Source: a virus
Length of the DNA: 26,675 bases
Strand: one strand, 5' to 3'
Virus record (IMG/VR): IMGVR_UViG_3300032562_000154
Span: 1-26,675 of that record
Shown here: positions 14,639 to 21,241 of the stretch, one piece after another
How positions within the stretch are numbered: position 1 is the stretch's first letter
Layout of the letters: each line of letters starts with the position of its first letter
Translations under genes and position numbers: made by a program
The notes under the pieces: generated by a model
The model's database searches: none
The model's input: only the letters and a program-made list of their open reading frames with translations
Told to the model about the DNA's origin: nothing

Positions 14639-15214
14639 CTAAATGAGACCGGCGGCAGCCTGCAAACTGATAATTGCGTTGTCACGCTCGTATACGGGTT
14701 TTGTTGGTATCCCGGCAGCTACACGCATTTCGTTCAATTCTCCGTCATGTGTTTCACGATACTTTTTGGGAGATAAGGGAACGATGCGTTCAAATTCTTC
14801 TTGACTAAATGGCACGTGTTTTTCATTGTACTTCATATGCCAATCTTTTAGTTCAAACTCTGTGAGAGTAGAAAGATCATTTAATAACTGCTCTACATGA
14901 GCTCCTGCTGTGCTGCGTCTGCGTATTTCTACATAAACCAAGTAACGATTGGGTTTTATCTCTCCAGGACTGCGATCTGCGTCTATAACAAAATCATATC
15001 CTTTTTCAAACCAAACCATGAGATCTTTGGCAGCTTGTGGATTACGTACATAAAAACTCACAACAATTATGTCGTCATCGTCGCCCATTTTACTAGTGAA
15101 CTCGTCAACATGTATTTCAGGCTTTATCAAGCCCTCCATGTCCTTGTAATTTAAACTCTCAAAGACTGGGAGATTAGAATTGGGGAATGGTTTGTATAGA
15201 TGGTTGTTGTTCAT
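14639..15214 (-). CDS. Conserved hypothetical phage protein, 191 aa
   Basis: The product has an acidic run MGDDDDIIVVSFYV (43-56) leading into a possible alpha/beta domain (AAKDLMVWFEKGYDFVIDAD, then NRYLVYVEIRRR), and a C-terminal third rich in Glu/Lys. No catalytic motif was recognised. Proteins of this kind occur in aquatic T4-like phages without known function. The start at 15214 overlaps the 193-aa gene by 41 nt and has no clear ribosome site; the internal Met at residue 26, preceded by AAGGAC, is an alternative start. Confidence 0.78.
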   Translation of the reverse strand: MNNNHLYKPFPNSNLPVFESLNYKDMEGLIKPEIHVDEFTSKMGDDDDIIVVSFYVRNPQAAKDLMVWFEKGYDFVIDADRSPGEIKPNRYLVYVEIRRRSTAGAHVEQLLNDLSTLTEFELKDWHMKYNEKHVPFSQEEFERIVPLSPKKYRETHDGELNEMRVAAGIPTKPVYERDNAIISLQAAAGLI

Positions 15215-15755
15215 TGTTATTAGGGTGTGATTGTTGTCTATCTAAATCTTCTTGATAAGCGGTATCTAAATCTTTTAAGTCTATCTCTTGATTTTCCAGT
15301 TCAATACTGCCTGTTCTTATATCGCTTAACAGAGTTTTAGGCATGGTTATTTCCACTAACCATATTTTCTTTTCTATAATCTTGGCTACTTTAGTTCCAG
15401 GACGATAGTCTGACGGATCTTCTATCTTTATGGGCAACTTCATGTTGGTTCTTTTGAATTTTACGTCGCAGTCAAAAGGCAAAAGTCTACGGGCCCCTCT
15501 GGGATCAGGCATCAATTTTTCCGGCCAGAGAAACACACAAGATACTTTATACTTGCTCACTGTAGGACCTTGAACTAATTCACCTATGATCCAATTCTTG
15601 AACGCATAAACATCTAGTTCATCTAATACTCTCTCAAAATCCAAAAGAGTCAACAAGCTACCTTCGCTTAGATAAAGGTTTTTAATGTTTTCAGCGACTT
15701 GCCAGTAGTCGGCATGATCTTTGAATAAGTCGCTGTCAAAAGGTTTATTTGCCAT
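15174..15755 (-). CDS. Conserved hypothetical phage protein behind a late-type promoter, 193 aa
   Basis: The product has an N-terminal helical part with hydrophobic GSLLTLLDFERVLDELDVYAF (~33-53), a central basic segment (PDPRGARRLLPFDCDVKFKR) and a C-terminal Gln/Asn/Pro-rich low-complexity tail. No enzyme motif was seen. GCTAAATA seven bases before the ATG and the absence of a Shine-Dalgarno suggest late, possibly leaderless, expression, which favours a virion or assembly role. It overlaps the 191-aa gene downstream, and the two are probably co-expressed. Confidence 0.8.
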   Translation of the reverse strand: MANKPFDSDLFKDHADYWQVAENIKNLYLSEGSLLTLLDFERVLDELDVYAFKNWIIGELVQGPTVSKYKVSCVFLWPEKLMPDPRGARRLLPFDCDVKFKRTNMKLPIKIEDPSDYRPGTKVAKIIEKKIWLVEITMPKTLLSDIRTGSIELENQEIDLKDLDTAYQEDLDRQQSHPNNNEQQPSIQTIPQF

Positions 15756-15923
15756 AGTTTAGTATTTAGCTTATTATGGAATATGTGCAGAGAATGTAGA
15801 ATGTTCAGTGTAGCTTAATACTTATCTGTTTTAACCTTCATTATGTAAGCACATTAAATGAATAATTTATATAGTTTAAATACTTGGGATGGCAGGGTGC
15901 TATCAAACACATCTTAACTACAA
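15756..15923. other. Divergent intergenic region between the 193-aa gene and phoH
   Basis: This 168-bp AT-rich region is the longest non-coding stretch in the window and the only divergent one. On the minus side it holds the GCTAAATA element. On the plus side a weak TTTAAATA (15875-15882, 7/8 to the T4 late motif) and a TATAGT (15870-15875) lie upstream of phoH without a good -35. A GC-richer patch (tgggatggcagggtgc, about 15885-15900) was checked for a tRNA or hairpin and none was found. Confidence 0.5.
15763..15770 (-). promoter_or_regulatory. Late-type promoter element (GCTAAATA) of the 193-aa gene
   Basis: GCTAAATA matches TATAAATA at 6 of 8 positions. Its geometry puts +1 at about 15757, two bases before the ATG at 15755. 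An identical octamer stands upstream of the 298-aa structural gene (22156-22163). Confidence 0.5.
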
Positions 15924-16670
15924 ATGGAGTCACACTTGAGTAGAAATCGAGCTTTAAAATCACAGAAACGTCAAATGACATACCAAGAAAACACTATAAA
16001 CTTTGAACAAGTAAAACCCATAAAGCAACGTCCTATTGATCTCGTTCCTCGAACCAAAAATCAAGAGCGTTTGGTATTGGCTTTACAAAGTTTCGATCAA
16101 CATATAGTGGTAACTACAGGACCAGCAGGATCAGGAAAAACTTATCTAACCGTGTTGGCTGCTGTAAAAGCATTTAGAGAAGGAGATGTAGAACGTATAG
16201 TATTAACACGTCCAGCAGTAGAAGTAGCAGAAGAAAAACATGGCTTTTTGCCCGGAGATCTAAATCAAAAAATGGATCCTTGGGTGCGCCCGTTAACTGA
16301 CATACTACGCGAGTATTATCGTCAACAAGATATCACAGCCATGATGGAAGATGGCAAGATAGAAATAGCTCCGCTTGCTTTCATGAGAGGTAGAACATTT
16401 CGAAATAGTTGGATAATTGCTGATGAATTTCAAAACAGTAGCCCCGAACAGGTATTGATGCTTATGACACGTATTGGGGAAGGTAGTAAGATTGTAATAA
16501 CCGGTGATGCCAGTCAGACAGATCACAAAAGAGGTAGTAATGGCCTAGTAGATTTATGCGAACGATTACAGAGGGGAGGTGTAAAGGGTATAGCTGTATG
16601 TGATTTAGACAATCGAGACATACAGCGGCACAAGATTATTGATAGTGTGCTACGCCTTTACTCTGATTAA
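15924..16670 (+). CDS. phoH: PhoH-like P-loop ATPase
   Basis: The 248-aa product is a classic phage PhoH: Walker A GPAGSGKT (66-73), a conserved LTRPAVEVAEEKHGFLPGD segment (94-112), DPWVRPL, Walker B IIADEFQN (144-151) and TGDASQTD (sensor-like). PhoH proteins are ATPases linked to RNA helicase/nuclease activity and phosphate starvation; their phage role is unsettled. It is the only plus-strand gene here, and its TAA abuts the stop codon of the HAD gene. The ATG at 15924 has no ribosome site; a TTG at 15936 in the same frame has GGAG six bases upstream and gives a basic start (SRNRALKSQKRQ) usual for phage PhoH, so it may be the true start. Confidence 0.95.
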   Translation: MESHLSRNRALKSQKRQMTYQENTINFEQVKPIKQRPIDLVPRTKNQERLVLALQSFDQHIVVTTGPAGSGKTYLTVLAAVKAFREGDVERIVLTRPAVEVAEEKHGFLPGDLNQKMDPWVRPLTDILREYYRQQDITAMMEDGKIEIAPLAFMRGRTFRNSWIIADEFQNSSPEQVLMLMTRIGEGSKIVITGDASQTDHKRGSNGLVDLCERLQRGGVKGIAVCDLDNRDIQRHKIIDSVLRLYSD

Positions 16671-17264
16671 TTAGTCTGTTTTTTTTGTGATTAACTGGTA
16701 AATTTCTTGCCAGTTTTTCACTTTAGGAATTTTAGGATGGTTATAATCAAGGTTATGACCATGCTCCATTAGTATACTGTTTAATCCCACAGCTAACCCA
16801 GTTTCGGCATTCAAAGTTTTGTCTTCAATCCACCAACACCCAGAGTCACGATATTTTTCAAGAGCATCATCTTTGTCGGCACCAGTGTCCAAGAATATAA
16901 ATTTTTCAAAAGTTTGTTTACCAAATAGTTTTCGTAGATTCATTTTGCGTAAATCTTGTGCATTTTTGTTTTTGCTTAAACTAGTAATAACATGGAATTT
17001 ATATCCATGTTTTTCGTTTAATTTTTTAACATAATACATACTATCTCTTAACGCTGGCAAAAATCCAATTGCCGCACTTTCATTGAATAATTTGATTAAT
17101 TTCTGTCCTTGTTCATAATCAATACCATATTTTTTTCCTATATCGTATTTGTATTCGCCGCCTTCGACTTTGTTAAAACCATGCTGGTTTAAATATATAT
17201 CAAAAGCATATTCCCACCCTAGTAAAACACCATCTACATCTGACAAAATTATTTTATCTTTCAT
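16671..17264 (-). CDS. HAD-superfamily phosphatase
   Basis: The 197-aa protein has the HAD signature LSDVDGVLLGW with Asp9 as nucleophile and Asp11 as acid/base, motif II in VITSLSKNKNA (~93-103), and the acidic motif WWIEDKTLNAE (~144-154), preceded by FLDTGADKDDALEKY. It resembles 5'-nucleotidase or polynucleotide-phosphatase-type HAD enzymes of phages and is likely a magnesium-dependent phosphatase. The substrate is not determined; a nucleotide or nucleic-acid end is plausible given its place at the end of the replication operon. The ribosome site is GAGAATAAA. The stop is adjacent to that of phoH. Confidence 0.87.
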   Translation of the reverse strand: MKDKIILSDVDGVLLGWEYAFDIYLNQHGFNKVEGGEYKYDIGKKYGIDYEQGQKLIKLFNESAAIGFLPALRDSMYYVKKLNEKHGYKFHVITSLSKNKNAQDLRKMNLRKLFGKQTFEKFIFLDTGADKDDALEKYRDSGCWWIEDKTLNAETGLAVGLNSILMEHGHNLDYNHPKIPKVKNWQEIYQLITKKTD

Positions 17265-17290
17265 TTTATTCTCAATTAGTTAGAATCCAA

Positions 17291-17581
17291 CTACGTTTGG
17301 GCTACATCTGTATCTGATTTAATGCTGATAGGATGTCCATTTTCTTGGAACATACGTTCAATTGTAGCTGTATAGTGTTCATAGTAATAGCTAACTATGC
17401 GATCCCACTCTTTGGGCATGGCTTCGCCATTGATGGTACATTGTAATACCTTGAGTTCTTTAAAATCTAATATCACTCCCATCAGTTGCAAGTCACGTTT
17501 TTTAAGTTTAACGCCCAAGCTCATTGCTTCATCGTACTGTCCCGTGGGTTTCTTTAAATATTGAAACATTAAATATCTCAT
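17291..17581 (-). CDS. Conserved small protein following the clamp loader gene, 96 aa
   Basis: The start overlaps the clamp loader stop (ATGA). The product (MRYLMFQYLKKPTGQYDEAMS...) has a beta-rich middle (LQLMGVILDFKELKVLQCTI) and a helical end (YYYEHYTATIERMFQEN). The similar position in T4 is gene 62, the clamp loader small subunit (187 aa), but this protein is about half that length and I see no convincing resemblance, so I do not call it gp62. Related small proteins occur in aquatic T4-like phages. Confidence 0.78.
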   Translation of the reverse strand: MRYLMFQYLKKPTGQYDEAMSLGVKLKKRDLQLMGVILDFKELKVLQCTINGEAMPKEWDRIVSYYYEHYTATIERMFQENGHPISIKSDTDVAQT

Positions 17582-18498
17582 AGATTAGTAAGCTCACAAA
17601 GTGTTGCCGAGATATTGATTTCGGCGTCTGTTACCATGGCAGCATTAACCAATCCGTTACGTATGATAGTGATAGCTTGGTCTTGTTTTTCAGTATCCTG
17701 ACTCCACAGATTTAGGTTGTCGTAGAACCATCTAAACATTGAATCCATATCTTCTGTGCTGGCTTGACTACAAATTATTTTGCGGCCTTCGCTAATTTTT
17801 CCAGATTTAAACAAAGCAACAGCATCCAGTTTCCAATCTTTAACTGCCGAATCGTTCTCTCCTGGAATTGCCAATGTACCAGTAATGCTATTAGGCTGTA
17901 CCAAATTAAGACATTTACGCAAGTCTGGATAAGAAGCCTTAACATAACTGTCTAATGTATCTAGATCAAACTCAACATTTTCTGTGACTAATATCGTAGC
18001 AACACGAGCAGTAAATTCCGTTAAGTCGGTTTTTTCAATATGGAAACCCTGACAACGACTGTGTATAGCCGGCATAATTTTGTTGGGATAGTTACATGTC
18101 AATATAAATCTAACACTTTCACTATAGTCTTCCATGAGATTACGTAGTGCTGGCTGTGTACTATTAATATTCATATAGTCAGCTTCATCAATCAATACTA
18201 CTTTAAATTTACCAAATGGCATTGTTTGGCAAAAACCTATCAGTTTGTCGACCCATTCAACTTTACGAGCATCTTTACTACCGTTAGCTGACAATACGTC
18301 ATATTCATCTACTCCCAGCTCATTGATTAACAATTTGGCTAGTGTAGTTTTACCTGTACCTGGACTACCGCTTAGTAGCAAGTGCGGGATTGATCCCTGT
18401 TTGATCCAACTTAATACTTGTTGTCTTTGGCTTTCGTCAGTAAACACATATTCTGAAGCTATTTTTGGCCGATATAATTCTGTCCATAATTTATTCAT
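17578..18498 (-). CDS. 44: Sliding-clamp loader ATPase subunit (T4 gp44-like)
   Basis: The 306-aa protein is an AAA+ clamp loader: LWTELYRPK at 4-12, Walker A GSPGTGKT (44-51), Walker B VVLIDEAD with DEAD at 104-107, sensor-1 region FILTCNYPNK (131-140) and the SRC motif (147-149) that supplies the arginine finger. A C-terminal helical collar domain follows. T4 gp44 is 319 aa. It loads the gp45 clamp, which in T4 is also needed for transcription from late promoters, in keeping with the late elements seen here. The start has AAGGAAGAAGT upstream and overlaps the 45-aa gene by 8 nt. Confidence 0.95.
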   Translation of the reverse strand: MNKLWTELYRPKIASEYVFTDESQRQQVLSWIKQGSIPHLLLSGSPGTGKTTLAKLLINELGVDEYDVLSANGSKDARKVEWVDKLIGFCQTMPFGKFKVVLIDEADYMNINSTQPALRNLMEDYSESVRFILTCNYPNKIMPAIHSRCQGFHIEKTDLTEFTARVATILVTENVEFDLDTLDSYVKASYPDLRKCLNLVQPNSITGTLAIPGENDSAVKDWKLDAVALFKSGKISEGRKIICSQASTEDMDSMFRWFYDNLNLWSQDTEKQDQAITIIRNGLVNAAMVTDAEINISATLCELTNL

Positions 18499-18628
18499 AT
18501 ACTTCTTCCTTATCTAATATTAGTTTTACATCATATCCTGCTAATTTTACAGCCGCCAATTTTGCTTTATTTTTTTCTTCTGGTAACTGTTGCTGAACCA
18601 TGAGATCATCTCGCAGAGGTTCTATCAT
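18491..18628 (-). CDS. Very small protein, 45 aa, unknown function
   Basis: An ATG at 18628 overlaps the stop of the zinc-ribbon-like gene as ATGA. The product (MIEPLRDDLMVQQQLPEEKN, then KAKLAAVKLAGYDVKLIL) is charged and may form a helix and a short strand. Its end overlaps the clamp loader start by 8 nt. Tight overlap on both sides and an intact frame support a real gene that couples translation from the cluster into the clamp loader. Confidence 0.65.
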   Translation of the reverse strand: MIEPLRDDLMVQQQLPEEKNKAKLAAVKLAGYDVKLILDKEEVYE

Positions 18629-18813
18629 TTTCTACGAAAGAAATTTAATAAGTTCCAAAATCTTGATTTATAAGGGTCAGATAAAATATTATCTAACAAA
18701 CTGGGACGATAGGGACAGCGACCTTGCCGCCAATCGCATTTGGTTTGAATGCTTCTGTGGCATATTTCACACGTTAATTCTTCAGTATTTCCAGCAGTCT
18801 TTCTTGTTCCCAC
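18625..18813 (-). CDS. Small four-cysteine (zinc-ribbon-like) protein with GTG start
   Basis: The GTG at 18813 has AGGAG seven bases upstream, which decides the start; no ATG gives a comparable frame. The 62-aa product carries CEIC at 15-18, Cys26 and Cys33 (C-x2-C-x7-C-x6-C), in the context KCDWRQGRCPYRP, followed by a basic end FFRRK. The pattern suggests a single zinc site. Related small phage proteins share the 'CDW.QGRCP' run, but no function is known to me. It overlaps the preceding gene by 40 nt and the 45-aa gene by 4. Confidence 0.72.
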   Translation of the reverse strand: MGTRKTAGNTEELTCEICHRSIQTKCDWRQGRCPYRPSLLDNILSDPYKSRFWNLLNFFRRK

Positions 18814-18995
18814 TCATTTTCTCCTGTAAATGTCGGCAATGCTTTATAAGCATCTTCTAAATAACATTTTAACAGATAAAGATCTCTTTTACAATAGCTT
18901 CCGGTAAAACCGTCGTTGTATGGGCTTGCTATTTCTTCCAAACTGTGAGAGATTGCTTGATAAGCCGGGGAAAGATTGGGTTTTATAAAACCCAT
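18774..18995 (-). CDS. Small conserved-looking protein, 73 aa, unknown function
   Basis: I choose the ATG at 18995, which overlaps the GroES-like stop as TAATG, over the in-frame ATG at 19049, which would overlap that gene by 55 nt. The product begins MGFIKPNLSPAYQAISHSLEE and is helical, with one cysteine in SYCKRDLYLLKCYLED and an acidic C-terminus (NEWEQERLLEILKN). No family was recognised. It is part of the tightly packed chain of small genes before the clamp loader. Confidence 0.65.
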   Translation of the reverse strand: MGFIKPNLSPAYQAISHSLEEIASPYNDGFTGSYCKRDLYLLKCYLEDAYKALPTFTGENEWEQERLLEILKN

Positions 18996-19378
18996 TAGAC
19001 TTTTTTGTCCACATGAACTGCCCCACTTTGTGTGTCGTCCTGTGGGCATTCTTCACTGTCGCTAACCAGTAGTATGTCGTTAGGATCTATCTTGCGTATA
19101 GTTTTGGCGCCTGTTTCATCTTCGATATCCAATCCACGTGTCCATCGACCGTGTGCTACCATAACCCACTGTCCCACTTTTACATCTGTTTGGTCTGGTC
19201 CTACAGCATAAACACGACCCCAGCGTGGGCGTATACCATAGCCTTTGCCGTTGTCACCAAGCAGAACAATGCCACTTTGAAGCTTTCTTCCGTCAAAGTT
19301 CATGTCTGTAATTATAATGTTGTCTTTAAGTACTCGAAGTTCTTTAATTTGATGTGGGGCAAATGCAGATTTTTTCAT
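18995..19378 (-). CDS. GroES-like co-chaperonin (T4 gp31-like)
   Basis: The 127-aa product fits the Cpn10 layout: a strand LKDNIIITDMNF, a glycine-bearing segment with SGIVLLGD (~36-43) where the mobile loop of GroES is expected, a strand GRVYAVGP with V-K-V-G-Q-W-V-M-V, and DILLVSD near 108-114. An acidic/charged extension follows, giving it a length close to T4 gp31 (111 aa) plus a tail. In T4, gp31 replaces host GroES on GroEL to fold the major capsid protein. The ATG overlaps the stop of the 155-aa gene and has AGGAAGAT. Confidence 0.8.
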   Translation of the reverse strand: MKKSAFAPHQIKELRVLKDNIIITDMNFDGRKLQSGIVLLGDNGKGYGIRPRWGRVYAVGPDQTDVKVGQWVMVAHGRWTRGLDIEDETGAKTIRKIDPNDILLVSDSEECPQDDTQSGAVHVDKKV

Positions 19379-19842
19379 ATCTTCCTAAGATTTTGTGGTT
19401 TTGTATTTGGTGCTTTTTCTAATTCTTGCTTGACTGTTTGACTACGTGCAATAGCCGCGGCTAACCCTCCCTTGGCGGGTTCTTCTTGGGGCACCGTAGT
19501 AGGTACTATTGCGGGCTGTACTGGATCGGGCTGAATTAAATCCGGTTGATCTATCGAATCTAATGGGCCCAATGGATCTTCTTCTATATCAGGATTTACT
19601 ACAGTTCTCTGAATAGCTTTTGAGCTTGAGTGTACAGGACCTCCCGACACGTTTGTTTGTTTATTGATTCGTCGTTGAGTCTGTTTGTTGATAGGATCTA
19701 TAACATTTCCTTGACTGTCTATCCGGTCACCGCGAGCGTTAACTCCCATATTTCCCACAGCACGTACATGTTCATTCTGTAGTCTTAAAGACCCTATATC
19801 AACTTGTTTGCCCCGTGCGGTTCTATATATTTTAGTTGTCAT
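19375..19842 (-). CDS. Conserved phage protein with Pro-rich C-terminus, 155 aa
   Basis: The N-terminal third (TARGKQVDIGSLRLQNEHVR, then AVGNMGVNARGDRIDSQGNV) resembles a conserved segment found in aquatic T4-like phages, with no function I can name. The middle and C-terminal parts are low-complexity, rich in Pro, Gln and Val, ending in a basic run. A strong AGGAG precedes the ATG. A GTTAAATA element lies 20 nt upstream. Position before the GroES-like gene suggests a link with capsid assembly, which is only an inference. Confidence 0.8.
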   Translation of the reverse strand: MTTKIYRTARGKQVDIGSLRLQNEHVRAVGNMGVNARGDRIDSQGNVIDPINKQTQRRINKQTNVSGGPVHSSSKAIQRTVVNPDIEEDPLGPLDSIDQPDLIQPDPVQPAIVPTTVPQEEPAKGGLAAAIARSQTVKQELEKAPNTKPQNLRKI

Positions 19843-19861
19843 TTGTTTCTCCTAATACGTG

Positions 19862-19869
19862 TATTTAAC
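19862..19869 (-). promoter_or_regulatory. Possible late-type element (GTTAAATA) before the 155-aa/GroES-like pair
   Basis: GTTAAATA overlaps the stop of the polymerase-like gene and matches TATAAATA at 6 of 8 positions. The predicted start near 19856 leaves ~13 nt of leader with AGGAG. It could allow late transcription of the GroES-like gene inside an early operon. Confidence 0.3.
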
Positions 19870-20380
19870 GTAAAAATTCACTAATGCTTAATTTATACGT
19901 GATGCTATTGATTCTGTGTACGCCCAGTTTATACAAAATAAAACTAGCCACACTACTACCTCGCCCAACACCCCATATTAATTGATTATCACGCATTGTA
20001 TCTACTAGATATTTTAAATAACGCAATAAATCAAATAAATTTCGTTCTTGGTACAATAGCAATTCTTCGCCTACACGCTGCAGTTCTACTTCATCATCGC
20101 CACACAGATCCAATACATACTGAGCTATGTCCAAATCTCGATACTGTTGAGGCATGTGCCAATTTTTTTGATTGTTACGATCCCAATCAGCTATCTCAGT
20201 ATCGTCATTTGTTTGGCTGACAAAAAACGGCAAAGGTCCCAGTAATTTGACTGCTTCTTCGATTTTAACCGAGTCATCTACTAACACGTTTTTTAATACG
20301 TCAACATCATGACCTTTCATGAGAATGTCGCAGACATCATCTTCATTAAAAATCATTTCACCAAATTTATTTTGTCTCAT
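19865..20380 (-). CDS. DNA polymerase III alpha (DnaE)-like fragment
   Basis: The C-terminal third of this 171-aa protein (IWGVGRGSSVASFILYKLG, then VHRINSI) matches the C-family polymerase segment with the GRGS motif (GRGSS at 139-143), which binds the incoming nucleotide's phosphate in DnaE. It ends at SISEFLR, equivalent to the FERFLN of DnaE, just before the catalytic Asp motifs. It has no PHP domain and no catalytic aspartates, so it cannot be a polymerase alone. The N-terminal ~110 residues are charged and helical. It overlaps the 204-aa gene by 14 nt. Similar short proteins appear in aquatic T4-like phages; the role is unknown. Confidence 0.78.
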   Translation of the reverse strand: MRQNKFGEMIFNEDDVCDILMKGHDVDVLKNVLVDDSVKIEEAVKLLGPLPFFVSQTNDDTEIADWDRNNQKNWHMPQQYRDLDIAQYVLDLCGDDEVELQRVGEELLLYQERNLFDLLRYLKYLVDTMRDNQLIWGVGRGSSVASFILYKLGVHRINSITYKLSISEFLR

Positions 20381-20981
20381 CAGTTCTTTTGAAATCAGCG
20401 AATACCACAGTATTTCCTGACTCTGTGGCCGTGTTGGACATTTGGTTATCCCAATTCAATTCTAACTCACGCCAAACACTATTTTGTGTTATTTTAACAA
20501 TCTTTTCGGAATTAGTCAACTGAGGATCGGCATGTGTAAGGTCAGATGTACGCCACCAGTCAGGAACGATTAAGTCACTCATGTTTTCTTGCTCGCTGTG
20601 TATGTATATCATACCGTCGCCCAGCTGACTGCTAATTTCAATTTCACCTATTAACATTTTGTTTTCAGTTATAGCTGATAATTTATAAAATAACATAATG
20701 CCTATCAATTGATCAGCGGGTTCAGACGGCAGTGTGGTGATATTTATGCCGGCGGCAATAAATTTTTTGGCTTGTTCTACATCGTCTTCGGCAATAAAAA
20801 CACAACTATCAATTTCATTATAGATAAAGTGTTTGATACGATCAAACGCCATGTTGGTAATGTACGAACTTTCGCTGTTTGTCATCATAAAAATCTTGGC
20901 AGTGTAGTTGTTCATTATCAATTGATTATGAAAATAAACTCCTGCGTTAAAAGTGATTGGATATATTAGTCTAACATTCAT
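20367..20981 (-). CDS. Conserved hypothetical phage protein, 204 aa
   Basis: The product begins MNVRLIYPITFNAGVYFHN and has alternating strands and helices (FDRIKHFIYNEIDSCVFI..., then AAGINITTLPSEPADQLIGIML, LIGEIEISSQLGDGMIYIH). The N-terminal part looks like an alpha/beta domain of no recognised family. It stands between the 74-aa and the DnaE-like genes, overlapping both, in the early operon. A function with nucleic-acid metabolism is suggested by position only. Confidence 0.8.
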   Translation of the reverse strand: MNVRLIYPITFNAGVYFHNQLIMNNYTAKIFMMTNSESSYITNMAFDRIKHFIYNEIDSCVFIAEDDVEQAKKFIAAGINITTLPSEPADQLIGIMLFYKLSAITENKMLIGEIEISSQLGDGMIYIHSEQENMSDLIVPDWWRTSDLTHADPQLTNSEKIVKITQNSVWRELELNWDNQMSNTATESGNTVVFADFKRTDETK

Positions 20982-21205
20982 TATGATACGTCTATCATTC
21001 CGTCATATCCAGTATCCTTTTGATTTTTCTTAAGTTTTTCCTGATATTTGTTTTGATAACTTTCGATGGCCATTCTCAATTGATTACAGAGATCATGATT
21101 GCCAATTCTATAGGCTATTGCTAATTTTTTATTGAGTTGTGTAACTACAGAGCTGAGTTCTTCAGCTTCTAGATTGTTTATATTGCCAATTAAAGGATGT
21201 TCCAT
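20981..21205 (-). CDS. Small conserved helical protein, first gene of the early operon, 74 aa
   Basis: The product (MEHPLIGNINNLEAEELSSV...) is a helical hairpin by pattern: NLEAEELSSVVTQLNKKLAI and GNHDLCNQLRMAIESYQNK are amphipathic. It is typical of small proteins at the head of replication operons in aquatic T4-like phages. The ATG has no Shine-Dalgarno, and a perfect sigma70 promoter would start transcription about one base before it. Confidence 0.75.
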   Translation of the reverse strand: MEHPLIGNINNLEAEELSSVVTQLNKKLAIAYRIGNHDLCNQLRMAIESYQNKYQEKLKKNQKDTGYDGMIDVS

Positions 21206-21212
21206 ATAGTAT

Positions 21213-21241
21213 ATTATATAGAATTTATTTTAAAATGTCAA
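21213..21241 (-). promoter_or_regulatory. Perfect sigma70 consensus promoter of the early/replication operon
   Basis: TTGACA (21241-21236), a 17-bp spacer and TATAAT (21218-21213): every consensus position matches. The -35 overlaps the TGA of the 298-aa structural gene. The expected start near 21206 is one base upstream of the ATG at 21205. Confidence 0.92.

Noticed and set aside
15880-15960. GC-richer patch upstream of phoH as a tRNA gene
   Set aside because: No cloverleaf, acceptor stem or T-arm consensus could be found.
16660-16700. T-run (TTTTTTTT) after the phoH stop as a terminator
   Set aside because: The preceding GATTAATTAGTC is nearly self-complementary but has no loop, so a standard hairpin cannot form.
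17291-17581. Gene after the clamp loader as T4 gp62 (clamp loader small subunit)
   Set aside because: Position fits, but it is about half the length of gp62 and no convincing sequence resemblance is visible.
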